Shown here piece after piece: positions 29,512 to 41,829 of a stretch of 64,000 nt of DNA. Source of the DNA: Wolfiporia cocos (lineage: Eukaryota; Basidiomycota; Agaricomycetes; Polyporales; Phaeolaceae); NCBI GenBank assembly GCA_029448655.1, contig JACCLO010000026.1:1-64000 (forward strand), in the 5' to 3' direction. A program made the translations under genes and the position numbers. Within the stretch, counting starts at the first letter, position 1; each line of letters begins with the position of its first letter. The notes beneath the pieces are model-generated. The model was not told where the DNA came from and did not search any database. It saw only the letters and a list, made by a program, of their open reading frames with translations.

Positions 29512-32500
29512 AGAACACACCAGCCCCGCAGCGGCTGGGAGTGTACAGCGCCCCGAAGAAGCGCACCTCTACGAAGAGGCTTCACAGAGACCCCTTATCT
29601 TGTGGGAAGATAAGGGCGGTCGTACGTCACCCGGTATCCCATCTCGGTATATTCGGATAACTCGGCAATGGACTTTGCCCGGAGGACAAGGACACTAGCT
29701 ACACGTGCCCCTCCTGTACAATACTTTATCCTGACCCCACTCGCAGCTGAAGTTTTTCACTTTGTATAATGTACATGGAAACTGATTCTCGAGACGACAA
29801 TAAATCAGTTCTCTATCGAAGTAGGAATTGTGGGTATACGGAAAGAAAGTCAACGCCATGGCATTAATCGACACCGGTGCATCAATAAGCGTCATAGATA
29901 AGAAACTCGTCCACTGAGGAGAAGTTAGTCACTCAGAAACTACCTTCACCTCTCGAGATTCGCAACGCCGACGGTACCTCTAATACCGCCGGTAATATCA
30001 ATATGGCAGTAAAAGCTTATATGGTGCACGAGGAACACAAGTCCACCGAATTCTTGTACGTAATGGACGTACAGAATGCGGATGTGATCCTCGGATATGA
30101 TTGGTTCCTGAAACACAACCCGGACTTCAACTGGCCGGAAGGAACCTTCACATATCGGTGTACGGAAAAATGCAAACATGGCAAACGGGTTTCGATTTCT
30201 GAGGAAGAGGACGAAATTCGAACCCCGCAACATCTATCAGATCATCAATGACTTTCCAATAGATTTTCTCGGCTTAGAGGAGCCTGAGAATCCCTTTGTC
30301 GCTTGGGTGAACACCCTTGACGAAGGAACGGAACTCCTTAGTCGATGCCATTCAGTCGATAACGGAGAAGTCGGATGATGAATTCCTGACAGATGCGGAT
30401 CTCCAGAAATGGAAATCCTTGGTTCCGGAGGAATACCAGGAGTTTGGTCCCACGGTATTTTCTCAACGCGCATCCGAAAGGATGCCCGAGCGGAAACCAT
30501 ACGACCACTGCCATCGACTTCCCCGATGACGCGGTACTACCGCCCCCGAGTAAGGCATACAAGATGTCTCCTCAGGAAGGCGAACTCGCTAGATCAGTGG
30601 ATTCAGGAAGAGTTACGGAAGGGCTACATCCGACACTCAAAATCTCCGATCGCGAGCCCGGTCTTCTTCGTCCCTAAAAAAGACGGCGGAGCCCGAATGG
30701 TAGTCGACTTACCGAAAGGTAAACGACTTGACCATTAAAAACAGGTACCCTCTCCCACGCATAGACGAGCTTATCGATAAGCTTAGCCAGGCTTCGATAT
30801 TTACGAAGCTCGACTTGCGTTGGGGTTACAACAACGTAAGAATCAAGGAGGGAGATGAATGGAAGACCGCATTCATTACGCCTAACGGCCTTTACGAAGC
30901 TGTAGTCATGTACTTCGGTTTTTGTAATGCACCCAGCACGTTCCAACACATGATGAACGATATTCTAGGTGACCTTATCAGAGAAGGAAAGGTCATTGTC
31001 TACCTAGACGACATCCTTGTGTTCGGAAACGACCTGTTGGAACACCGTCGTATTGTCAAGCAAGTATTACAAATCTTGCAAGACAACGACTTGTTCGCGA
31101 AGCCTGAAAAGTGCTTCTTCGAACAAAGCAGTATTGAATACCTGGGAATGATCATTTCCAAAGGAAAAGTCGAAATGGACCCTAAGAAGGTAGCCGGCGT
31201 AATGGACTGGCCTACACCTGCCAAGGTGAAGGACGTCCAGGCCTTTGTTGGCTTCGCCAACTACTACCGTCGGTTCATTAAAGACTTCTCCAAAGTGGTT
31301 AAGCCGTTAACCGAACTGTCCAAGAAAAACACGCAGTGGAACTGGGGACCCGAACAAGCGGAAGCCTTCCAAACTCTCAAGGAAGCTTTCACATCGGCTC
31401 CAATACTCCGGATCCCAGATCAGGAGTCCCCGTTCCGCGTGGAAGCGGATTCTTCCGATTACGCAACTGGTGCAGTGCTATCACAATACTCTTCGGAGGA
31501 TAAGCTCTGGCACCCGGTAGCCTTTTACTCGAAATCTCTATCAGCACCCGAAAGGAACTATGAGATTTACGATAAGGAGTTGCTCGCAATCATCCGTGCA
31601 CTAGAGGAATGGAGACATTACCTCGAAGGACACCCACACAAATTTGAAGTATGGTCGGATCATCTCAATCTGACATATTTCAAATCGGCACAACGGCTTA
31701 CCCGGAGACAGGCACGTTGGAGTCTTTACCTGACAAGGTTCAACTTCACCATGTGCCACAAACCCGGTAAAACAATGCTTACGGCTGATCCTCTGTCACG
31801 GAGGCCAGACCATGAAGAGGGGGTGGAACTCGACAATCGCGATCAAATTTTGCTGAAACCGGAATACTTTACGGTTAGGGCGCTAGAAGCGTCACAGCAG
31901 GAGATACAATCAGGCGACGAGGACCTTCTCCGACAAATCCGACAAGCCCTCATGGACGATCAAATTACCAAGGATTACCAGGAACTACTGAAAAGTGGTC
32001 CCAAGGAATTCGGTAAAGGATCTCCAGGAATGGAACATGGAGGCCGGATTACTCCTCAGACGAGGAAAAGTGTACGTTCCAAAAGAGCCTAAGGAATTGC
32101 GCACGAAGATTCTGGAGTTACATCATGACCATGTGACGGCCGGACACTTCGGACGATGGAAGACCTATGAACTTCTGTCACGTAATTACTGGTGGCCTGG
32201 AATGACCACGATGGTAAAGCAATACGTGGAAGGTTGTGACACATGTCAACGCATGAAGAACCACAACCAGACCCCGTACGGACCCCTGCAACCGCTCCCA
32301 GTCCCGGAAGCACCTTGGGACACCGTCACAATTGACCTTATCGTCCACTTACCGCCCAGCGGCGAATTGAAACAATTCAATGCTATTATGGTAATAGTGG
32401 ACCGGCTTACCAAGCGAGCGCACTTCATTCCCACATCAGACAAGATAACGGCGAAAGAATTAGCGAACCTCCTATACCTTCGGATCTATCCGAACCACGG

Positions 32501-34001
32501 ACTTCCGAAACAAATCATTTCGGATAGAGGCCCGCAATTCGCAGCTGCCTTGTTTAAGGGATGGTGTGAACAATTGGGAATCCAACGGTCAATGACAACT
32601 GCCTATCACCCGCAAGCGGATGGCCAGACGGAGAGAGTTAACCAAATCCTGGAACAATATCTTAGATGTTACATCGATGTTATTCAGAAGGATAACTGGT
32701 CATGGTTTCTCCCTACGGCCGAATTCGCGTACAACAACGCGGCTAGTGAGACAACAAAGAATAGTCCATTCTTTGTCGAACTAGGAAGGCATCCCAACGC
32801 AGGACCTACGAATTTACGTCCAACACAATACGTGGACCTAAATGTCATTGCTTACGAACGATGGTCAGCACAAGAACAAGCTAAGGCAGCAATGAAACTG
32901 GCTGCTGAACGCTGGTCTTGGTACTACGATCAACATAAGCGCTCGGTACCGTTTAAAGTCGGCGACAAAGTTCTCGTTGACGCCCGAAGCTGGCAAGACT
33001 CCGAAAGAAGTCTTAGTCCACGCTATTTGGGACCATTTAGGATAATTGAACAATTATCTCCGGTCACCTTTAGGGTACACATGGACGAGCAATACAGGGC
33101 TTACCACCCAGTATTCCACGCTTCCAAGTTGGTCATGTACAAGGACCCGGTGCATCAGAAAAAACCAGAGCCTCAACCAGAAATGGTCGACGGCGAGGAG
33201 TTATGGGAAGTCGAGAAGATCTTAGATCATCATCTCCGTGCAGGAAGAGTTGAATACAGAATCCGATGGAAAGGGTTCGGTATCAATGACGACTCCTGGG
33301 TACGCGAAGCCGATCTCGACACGGCATACGACATTCTGCAGGAATACAAGGCTTCACACGCCATTCCAATGCAGGATGTCCCCCTCAGGCGCTCAGCTAG
33401 AAGGAAAGAAGCAGTTCACGTCTTCGACCCTGACAGCGACGACTGGGAAGCCAACGAATGCACGTGGCCAGACGACTGGCCGCAGTATCGCGAAGAATTT
33501 GCGAAAGATCCTAAGCAGCGCATGGTTAGACACCCCGACGGGGGATGGATGTCAGCTGACATTAACCAAAACGCGGATTTGAAAATCGTAGTCGGTGAAG
33601 GCGGCCGAATGCCGGAAAAGGGAACCAAGGACTCGGTTGGGTTTGACCTGTACACTGCAACAGGCGACGTTCTGCCAGCTCACGGGCAGACAGAATACAA
33701 TACCAAACTGAAAATCCAGGTACCTTTCGGCACTTACGGACGTATCGCCCCCCGCTCTAGTCTCGCACGCAAAGGCATAGACGTAATGGGTGGCGTCATC
33801 GACCACGATTATCAAGGCGAAGTAATCATCATTCTCCGGAATCACTCCGACATATCTATCGATATTCGGGCCGGTGATAAGATTGCTCAACTCATATGCG
33901 AAGTTGCTAAGGACCCGCATATTACGCTACACGGAAAATCTTACTTTGAAAAGATTAAATCCGAGCGCGGTACTGGTGGTTTCGGCTCCACGGGGAAGTA
34001 A
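29453..34001 (+). pseudogene. pol: A-prime Pol, frameshifted in protease/RT-N, intact from RT on
   Basis: About ten small indels fall between 29640 and 30720 (protease and N-terminal RT). 30728-32092 is open across the rest of RT (YLDD) and RNase H. One extra G near 32018 shifts the frame, and 31995-34001 is open through integrase (HHCC, DDE), chromodomain and the C-terminal dUTPase with all five motifs. The dUTPase is nearly identical to that of A. Confidence 0.92.
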
Positions 34002-34040
34002 TCGTTCCATTAGGGACAATGAAACCTGAAGAGGGGGTAA

Positions 34041-34739
34041 TGTCACAGATTTGGGACATGCCACTATTTTTCCCGTATTTTTACCTATTTATCTGGTATT
34101 TCTACGACCTTGTAGACATTTACGCTGCTAAGCGCCCGTCTACACGTACACGCAAACAAACAACACGTACACAACACGGTATACGTCCACCAGTCATAAC
34201 AACACGTACATAACACGTTTGTACGCGTCAATGACTCAGCGGACTAACCTCCGGTGTCACGCGCCTTACTCATATCCCGGTACCGGGCTATGTCAGTACA
34301 ATTGGATAAGCGGCCCGCTCGTTATCACATGCCAATGCCCTCACGATTACTCATATTCCGATACCGGTATATAAGAATCACATGCATGGCTTACTAACGT
34401 AGCTACAGCCACTTCCACAACATGGACCTACGGTCCAAACAAACGATCTTACTGGTGCGGCCATTACCGGCGCACATGGTCTATTGTAGTTTACGACTTA
34501 ACCATATTAGTTATGTCTGCGCACAGACCACCTTCATGTTTGGCTCCCTTACCGGTAACCAAACAAAGCATGTATATAAGTAGGGCTATCACTGCGGATA
34601 AGCCTTAGATTTGTTCTCTGCATTCGCACAGTTACATATCATCTCTGCTTGCGCCCACTAGCCTCCTCACCAACCTCCAGCAACTCCTTCAAGTCGCTTA
34701 TTAGGTTATAGTGTGAGTCCCACAGTCTAGTCTGTGTCA
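34041..34739 (+). repeat. A-prime 3' LTR
   Basis: Near-identical to 24716-25414. It is preceded by the polypurine tract GAAGAGGGGGTAA and followed by the duplication TCTTT. Confidence 0.95.
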
Positions 34740-36348
34740 TCTTTCCGGGTACGTGCTGTAGGCGGATGTCAAACTGGGACAGCAGGAGGTGCCATCTTGC
34801 CTGTCGCCGATTCAATCTCTGAGCGCTTCGCCAATATGTAAGGTTCTGGTGATCGCTTCTGATCAGAATCTGGTGGGGTGCTCCTTCTAGAAGGTGGCGC
34901 CATTCTTCAAGAGCGCGGACTATTCCGAGAAGTTCCCGATCGTAGATTTCATAGTTTCGTTCAGCTGCGGTTAGGGATTGAGAGAGGTAGCCTACTGGCC
35001 GTTCATTCCCTTCGTCATCTTTCTGTTTGAGTACCGCCCCAAGGGCGTACTGGGATGCATCTGTTTCGAGGATAAATGGTTTCGTTTTATCGGGGAGTGA
35101 CAAGGCCGGGGCTTTTACGAATTGGCCCTTCAAGAATTCGAAGGCCTTCTCTTCTCGATCAGTCCACTTGAAACCGTTCCCAGTTGCAGTCTTTGTGAGG
35201 TCGATGAGTGGTCGGGCATGCGTGGAGTAATGATCGATGAATTTTCGGTAGAAGTTTGCGAAGCCTAGGAAGGAGCGGACCCCCTTAACATTCCGTGGGG
35301 CGGGCCACTTCCGAATTCCTTGGAGCTTGGCTGGGTCCATCTGGACGTGTCCTGGGGCGATTACCAGCCCTAGGAATTCCACCTTGTCAACTCCGAAAGC
35401 GCATTTCTCTGGTTTCACAAACAACTTGTTGTCGGCGAGTTTCCGCAGAATTCGTCGTTCTCGCTCTTGATGTGTATTCCGATCTGGGGAAAAGATGAGG
35501 ATGTCGTCCATGTACACCACCACCCATCCCTCTGCTATTTCTTCCTTGAGGATTTCGTTCATCATGGATTGGAATGTAGCGGGTGAATTGCACATTCCGA
35601 AGAACATTACAGTGGGCTCGTAGAGGCCTCCATTCGTCTTGAACGCACCCTTCCATTGGTCGCCTTCTTTGATCCGCACATTATTGTACCCTGCTCGCAG
35701 GTCCATTTTGGTGAAAATTTTCGCCCCCTTCAGCTTTTTGATAAGTTCGGATATTAAGGGTAGGGGATATGCGTTCTTGATCGTTCCCTCGTTTAGATAC
35801 CTGTAGTCTTGGCAGGGTCTCAGGCCTCCATCTTTTTTTGGGACAAAGAAAGCGGGGGAGGCCATCGGAGACTTCGATGGTCGGATAAAACCTTTTGCGA
35901 GATTTTCTTCTAAGAATTCATCCATGGCTTTCTGTTCCCTGGGGGACAGCGCATAAACCTTGCAGTCTCGTGGTACGAAATCGGGTTTTAATTCGATGGC
36001 ATGGTCCCAGGGTCTCGAAGGTGGGAAGGAGGCAGCTGCCGATTTGCTGAAGACTTTCGCAAAGTCCTTCAGGTGTTCGGGGAGGATTGTTTCGTCAGTG
36101 CTTTTTCCTGTGATTCCCGCGAATTCTTGAGATTTGGTCATAGCCTTTCGAATGCAGGAGAGTTGTGCGATCCTTTTCCTGAATCTGTGTTTGGTCTCAG
36201 TTCGCGGGGCAGCCAGCTTCCTTTCCATTTTGATAAACCTTCGTAGGAGTTGGTGTTCTTCTTCGGAGGGTAGCTCCTTCGAGGGATCTCCTGAACTAGG
36301 GTCCTTTGGTGTTTCTTCTTTGTCGGTGGAGCCGAAGCCTTTCTCTCC
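34740..36348 (-). pseudogene. pol: D Pol fragment: RT and RNase H
   Basis: In the same frame as the upstream PR-dUTPase but separated by a TGA (36349-36351). After the TGA come dUTPase motif V (GEKGFGST), a linker, the [11 protein letters not shown] methionine at 36228, RT (VYMDDILIF) and RNase H up to LQHVPGK, where A-prime interrupts. Confidence 0.9.
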
Positions 36349-37204
36349 TCAGTTAGTCTCGTCGAGCTTTTCGACCTGAATTATATCAGGGGTTATGGCT
36401 TGCTCGAATATAATCTGTGCAATCCTCATTCCAGGAATGATGCGGTGGGTGGTCGTCGATTGGTTGAATAGTATGACTTGGACCTCTCCTCTGTAGTCGG
36501 GGTCGATGACGCCTCCTCCTACTGTCAGGCCGTGCCTGAGAGTGAGGCCCGATCGGGAGGCGATCCTTCCATAGGATCCCTTCGGGATTTTTATATGGAC
36601 TCCGGTGGGGATTGCCTTCCATCCTCCGGGGGCTATCTCTTCTGGTCTGGAGGCGTAGAGGTCGTAGCCGATGGCTCCATCGGTTCCGCGGGTTGGTAGT
36701 TTTCCTTCGGGCGTAATGGTCATTTCGACCGTATCGAGGCGAAGAGTGACGTCTGCGCTTCGGGTTTTTTCTGGGGTTTCATTAGGGGTGACGTCTACCT
36801 TTCCCTTGGCCCAATCAATTTTGGGTCCTTCCTTCTTTAACCAATTATATCCGAGGATCATGTCTTCCTTTCCGATGTTTCCGACGAGGAAGCGGATCTT
36901 GTGTTTCTTTCCTCCGTATCTGGTAGCGAGGATTACTTCTCGATCTATCTGTCCGTCTTTATTGATGGTTCCATCAACGTTACGAATGGTGATGGGGTTC
37001 TTGATTGGTCGGGTCAGGATCCTGTGTCGAATGACGAGTTTTGGGTGGATGAGGGAGGACATAGCTCCTGAGTCGATGAGGGCATTTACTGTCACGGGTT
37101 TCTGCAGCTCCAGGGTTATAGGGATGAATAGCGACCTGTCGCGTTCATACGATGTAATTACATGGGCTATGCTTTCGGGAGGTAAGACCGTGCACTTCCT
37201 CCCT
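36349..37204 (-). pseudogene. D protease-dUTPase segment ending at in-frame TGA
   Basis: Protease with LIDSGA, then dUTPase motifs IGYDLYAS, GRIASRSG, GGVIDPDYRGEV and [13 protein letters not shown] falls just before motif V, which continues in the same frame. The frame is open upstream of the first methionine (37095) into the gag end in the -1 frame, as in B. D-prime has a TGA at the same codon. Confidence 0.85.
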
Positions 37205-38864
37205 ACTCGAAATCCTGCTCGTCGAGAATTTGGGCGAGGTATGAGGGGTTCTTAACCTTGAGAACCCTGATTGCATTGACCGCTTCTTCTATGGCGGTCG
37301 CTCCGTCACTGTCTTCATCATCTGTGTTTTCTTCGACTTCCTCAATATGAGTTGTGGAGGTGTCTTCCTCGGCTTTCCGGGCTTTTCCCCTGGTGGTGGG
37401 TTTCTTCTTTCGTTTGGGGCAGTTGCTGGAGAGATGGCCCTTCTCCTTGCAGTTGAAGCAGCATCATTCGGTTTGGAGCCTGCGACATTCTTCTGTGGAC
37501 ATCCGATCGATATCCATCGCGTTCGGATCTTTAGTCGGGGTTGCTGTGGTCGAGGTACTCTGGGCCTTGGCTCGCCATTGCTGCTTCTTCTTATCATTCC
37601 CTCGTCCCTTGATAAAGGTGTTATAATTGTTTTCGTTGATGTATGCTTGTTTCATCCATTCGGTAAGGGTGACGACGGGGGGAACGATATTTATGATGTG
37701 GGTTACCAGTGCGGGTCGAATAGCTCTCTTGTATGCCGTGACGAAGAGAGGGTCGCAGTGTACGCGGTCTAACCCTGTTTTTCCTACAAGGTTGTCGAAT
37801 TCGATATTGAAATCGTCGATGCTCTTCTTGTCTTGTTTGAGATCAAAGAGATCGTCGTTGGTTTTTTGTTTTTCTTCGATCGGTTCGAAGGCTGCATCGA
37901 ATTCGGCGCTGAACTGGGCCAGCGGGGGCAACACGAACGCCCGGGTGATCGGGTCAGTGTATTTGGCGTAGTAGTTTTCTTTCCATTGGTTCACCCGGTC
38001 GCTTCCCTTGATGTATGACATGATGAAGAGGATCTTCTGGTCGTCGGACTGATAGTCTGCTGCGAACATGGTGAACCAGGTGTTGCAGTCATTCTTGAAG
38101 CTTTGTAGCTTCTTTCGTTCCCCTTTGAACGGCTCGGGGGTGGTGAGCTTTATGCGATTTCCTCTGGCTGGCTGAGGGGCCTGAGCACCCCAGCCTAGCG
38201 GGGCTCCTCCTCCTGGTGGGCCTCCGCCTCCTGGTGGGCCTCCGCCTCCACCTCCTGGCGGTCCTGTTGGATTGCCTCCTGCGCCGCCTGCTGGATTGCC
38301 GCCGCCGCCCGGGGGACCTCCCCCTCCTGCGCCGCCTGGGGGACCTCCCCCTCCAGGAAGGCCTCCTCCTCCAGGAATTCCTGTTCCGGAGGGGTTTGCT
38401 CCGACAGGATGGCTAGGGAGCGGATTATTAGCCGGCGGAGGGTTATGGGCCATTCCCCCTGCGCCCTGGCTTGCGCTTCCGCTTCCTGGAATAGTACTGC
38501 CGCCCATGGCTGTACCTGCCACACCCATGGTTCCTCCGGCGGAGGGGGTGTTCGTTGTCTGTCCTCCCTGTTGTTGTCCATCAGCTCGGTGGATGGTAAG
38601 TGTCGGTGTCATAATATCAATGACCGTTCCAAACCGCTCAAATGCGGCGCGTGTCTGATCCCAGGGATCGTTCGAAGATGGGGGAACCTGTACCCAAGTG
38701 GGCGAAAGCCTGTCTGGGGACGGGATGGTGAGGTATCCTCCTTTCGTGAAGAATCCTGCTGGGGGATCTCTCCACTCGTATTTCTCTTCGTAAGAGATTC
38801 GTCGGTATGCTTCGGGGAGTATTTCAATCAACCTGGTTGGGAGATCCGGGTCGAATCGTTGCAT
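37203..38864 (-). pseudogene. gag: D Gag with in-frame TGA at the zinc knuckle
   Basis: Start chosen at 38864 (MQRFDPDL), since the longer frame begins inside the LTR and B Gag starts at the matching block. About 553 residues: conserved N-terminus, Gly/Pro-rich linker (about 140-225), Gag core, then a TGA (37464-37466) directly before the CCHC knuckle (CFNCKEKGHLSSNC), and an open frame to the stop at 37203. The end (AQILDEQDFE) aligns with B Gag. Confidence 0.87.
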
Positions 38865-38896
38865 AGGCTTGCACTTCGGTGAGTGAGCTTTGTTAG

Positions 38897-38907
38897 AGCT
38901 CGACCTT
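38897..38907 (-). other. Self-primer binding site of D
   Basis: On the minus strand AAGGTCGAGCT starts 1 nt inside the LTR and is complementary to AGCTCGACCTT in the LTR at 39076-39086, about 35 nt from the TATATAA ending at 39121. Confidence 0.8.
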
Positions 38908-38908
38908 C

Positions 38909-39450
38909 TGTTACGGATCGAATATCCGTTCAACGCAAAATAACCAAGTCGAGTTACTCAGCGTATTGAGTAGCGCACTACTCGTCGGACTCTTCTGAGT
39001 CAGAGCGTCGATATACAAGCTGCAGGCTTAATTGCTTAAGCCTTTGAGAACGAGTATAAGATCCTTGAATTCAACAAGGTCGAGCTGAGGAACTCGACCG
39101 ATATTTACATCAGGTTATATACTGCGATCCGTTAATCGGGGTCATAGTGTCTTTGGTACTACTACTATTAAGTCCGTCGGGCTAACGATATAAGTAATAA
39201 AGGAGAAGTGTTGCGGTTGAGCGCAACAAGAGATGAAACACGGAACTACTGTAGTTAGACACAGAATATCAGCTAGAACGAGATGCGGACATGGAGAGTG
39301 GGCATAGGGTTGTTATACATGAAACAGGGCCTACGGTTGAGCGGAGGCCCCCTAGAAATAGAGCGCTGGGTACAGCGGTTGAACGCTAAGTCCTCATACA
39401 CGGTGAGGCGCCAAACGAAATATTCGAGTGTACCTGGTAGAACTGTAACA
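38909..39450 (-). repeat. D 5' LTR, 542 bp
   Basis: TGTTAC..GTAACA, related to but shorter than B LTRs (conserved TGTTACGG, GAGAACGAGTATAAGA and AAGGTCGAGCT). Outer flank CAGAG lies in another LTR. Confidence 0.9.
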
Positions 39451-40202
39451 CAGAGTGTCCGGGGTCTGATAGCATGTGATAGGGTGTCCGGGGTCTTGGC
39501 ACGTGACTGCTTAGGCGCGCGCCTAGATAAGATAAGGGTTTAGATGGTCGTGACTTGGTCGCTAGCCAGTTGAATGAAATTGGCTTGTGACACGTGGTTG
39601 ATCTAGTAAGGCAAGGGTCTAAGAAGTGGGGAGTTGCCAAGTTGTGTGAGACGAGGCAGAGTGCATGCAAGAGATGGTTAATACAACTGGGGGCACATGT
39701 GCCCCACAGCCGCAATAATTGGACTGAGGTTGTAAGACCTCAGTGATCAGTATATATACATGTGAAGGCCACTTGTACTACTTGTAGGTACTGCCCTAAA
39801 GCTACGGTCTGTGTGCACGAACTACGCTACATGTATAAGGTAAGCACTTTACTACCAGGCCGGGGTAATCTAAGTGCTAGGGGGTTGTCAATCCATAAAG
39901 TAAGGGGAGCTCGAACAGGAGGCGCTCACGTGCAGCTAGCATGTCGCTAGCGTGTTGCTCGCGTTTTGCGCACCTGGACGCCACGTTTGCTGTGTGGCGT
40001 CCATGCGCGTCGTCGATTCCTCCTCCCATTAGATAGGGCGCCTGCCACCCGGGGAGTTGGCCGGTGGATTCCCACACCCAGCGCCTGCAACGCGCGTGCC
40101 GCGTTTGACGAAAACCCGCGCATTTCGCGTTTTGCGCGTCTTCCTGACCGCGCGTTGCAATTATTTTGCTACCACTGTAATCTACATGGGTATTAGAGTA
40201 CA
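39451..40202 (-). repeat. Degenerate LTR ('Y') and unassigned sequence
   Basis: A minus-oriented LTR core with inverted repeat CTGAGG/CCTCAG (about 39722-39744) and reversed TATA (about 39751). D inserted near its end. From about 39900 to 40202 the sequence is CG-rich with no gene. The Helitron may have inserted into this material. Confidence 0.45.
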
Positions 40203-40266
40203 TCTATGCAATTAAAAATCGGTGCCAAAAACGTAGAGGGGGGCCCCACCAAAACTTGAGTAGGTG

Positions 40267-40786
40267 TGTCACAAATCTCACTTTGTGACCCACCCACACC
40301 GCCTAACGCCCCACCACCACTAATCCTAACGCCCCTAGCGCCTTTCAGATCACCCGCGGTCCCCAAGATGCTATACGAGGGGTAGTCGCCAAGTGCTACA
40401 GCGACGTCGAGGTTCACAGACTAGCAGGCAGGCATGCTCAGCAGAGGGATGGTGTAGTAAGACTGGGATTAACGGATGAGATACAATGAGAAGTCTGAGG
40501 AGAATGCCTCAGACTCTATGGCTTATATACATGTAAACGAGCATTGACTATCAAGGCTGCCCTAAAGCGACGTGGCCTGTGCGCACGCGCCTACCAAAGT
40601 GCTAAGTACTAACTCTAAATGCTTACATGATACATCACGTGACTTGATGGGGATCTTATCTATGTTTTAGGATACGCGCTGGATCTTATCTATATGGTCA
40701 CATGAGCTTGGAGTGCGTACCACGCTGCAACGCCCCTCAACGTTCCACGACGCCCCCTAAGGGCCTGTAGGACCGTTTTCGTGACA
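40267..40786 (-). repeat. LTR E1, left inversion breakpoint
   Basis: 520 bp, TGTCAC..GTGACA, inverted copy of E2 (42725-43244) with only a few differences. Flanks are AGGTG (left) and CTTTC (right), the reverse complements of the flanks on the opposite sides of E2. Confidence 0.93.
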
Positions 40787-40902
40787 CTTTCATTGAAACC
40801 ATGTGCAAGTTCTGCCTGCCAATCACACCGTGGAGGTACGTGCACCAAGTTTGCAGGGGGCCAATGATATGTAGCATGTGGATCAGGCATGCAGGATGGT
40901 CC
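40787..40902 (-). pseudogene. Helitron gene, second piece (inverted)
   Basis: About 38 codons (GPSCMPDPH to GFNE plus two bases) that continue the N-terminal piece across TRIM F and join in frame to 43250 across LTR E. It lies in the inverted segment. Confidence 0.8.
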
Positions 40903-40907
40903 AGGTA

Positions 40908-41829
40908 TGTCACAGATAATGCGAAAGCATAATATCATAGACGTTACGGAGCAATAACTAGGGTACATTACCCGTACGTGGCGCCGGCATACATGGCCTA
41001 CACCATAGAGTGTCTAATAGGCGCCGAGCGTGGGAATATGAACTGCAGATATAGCTGGACCCTCGATAGCAGCATGAGCTGTTATCGTAGCCCTTTTGGG
41101 GGAGTGGTCTATAACACCACTCATAAGCGCGTTGCATTGGGTCCGCTGCGCGTCTTGTGATATAATAACAGCTCACCCGGTCGCCGGTTCGAACCTGGGT
41201 GGTGGCAAATATTTCCACTGCCTGGGGCGCTTCCGAACCACTGGCGGCTGAGGGAAAAGTACCCACCACGTGACCCCCTGTATCATGGGGCCCCTCTATA
41301 ACCGTAAGGTATCAGGGGATAAGATTGGTCAAAGCTTGCGTGGTAAAAACTACTATTAAATAGCCTTAACCCGCACCCAAAATCCAGGGTGTAAGTCGGG
41401 CCTTCAAGAGGTTGGCACACACGTCATAAGCCAAATGGTATAAGGGATTGGGGGTACCCTTCACCAGGCACAATGACAAAGCATAGTAGAAGTGATACTT
41501 AGTACCGGGGGCGGCTTGATGCAGCCTAAGTTATCTCCTTAACCAGAGACGGTTAATCCTTGAAGTGGGGGTAATGTCACAGATAATGCGAAAGCATAAT
41601 ATCATAGACGTTACGGAGCAATAACTAGGGTACATTACCCGTACGTGGCGCCGGCATACATGGCCTACACCATAGAGTGTCTAATAGGCGCCGAGCGTGG
41701 GAATATGAACTGCAGATATAGCTGGACCCTCGATAGCAGCATGAGCTGTTATCGTAGCCCTTTTGGGGGAGTGGTCTATAACACCACTCATAAGCGCGTT
41801 GCATTGGGTCCGCTGCGCGTCTTGTGATA
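40908..41829 (+). mobile_element. TRIM 'F': miniature LTR retrotransposon, duplication AGGTA
   Basis: Two 255-bp LTRs (40908-41162 and 41575-41829, no difference seen) and a 412-bp non-coding interior, with AGGTA at 40903-40907 and 41830-41834. PBS ATAACAGCTCA (41165-41175) complements TGAGCTGTTAT in the LTR (41075-41085). The 3' LTR is preceded by the purine tract TGAAGTGGGGGTAA. No coding capacity. It inserted in the Helitron gene before the inversion, since it lies inside the inverted block. Confidence 0.93.

Larger units (their letters stand above)
24716..34739 (+). mobile_element. Second A element ('A-prime'), duplication TCTTT
   Basis: 10,024 bp, plus strand, with TCTTT at 24711-24715 and 34740-34744. 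LTRs of 699 bp (24716-25414 and 34041-34739) appear identical except for one base (about 25318 versus 34639). Same gene order as A: leader, ORF0, gag, pol with C-terminal dUTPase. ORF0, gag and the first part of pol carry many single-base indels, while integrase to dUTPase is open. Confidence 0.96.
23216..39450 (-). mobile_element. Ty3/Gypsy chromovirus 'D', 3' end lost, interrupted by A-prime
   Basis: A minus-strand relative of B: LTR 38909-39450, gag, PR-dUTPase, RT-RNase H, then A-prime (24716-34739), then integrase-chromodomain to 23216, where the B LTR cuts it. The last part of the chromodomain, ORF3 and the 3' LTR are missing. A related copy (D-prime, 57271-63746) retains these. Confidence 0.9.

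Noticed and set aside
41177..41205. tRNA gene suggested by GGTTCGAACC in TRIM F (also 48558, 51160, 53302, 55545, 59648)
   Set aside because: Only a T-arm-like part is visible; no full cloverleaf with acceptor, D and anticodon arms could be folded, and all lie within LTRs or TRIMs.
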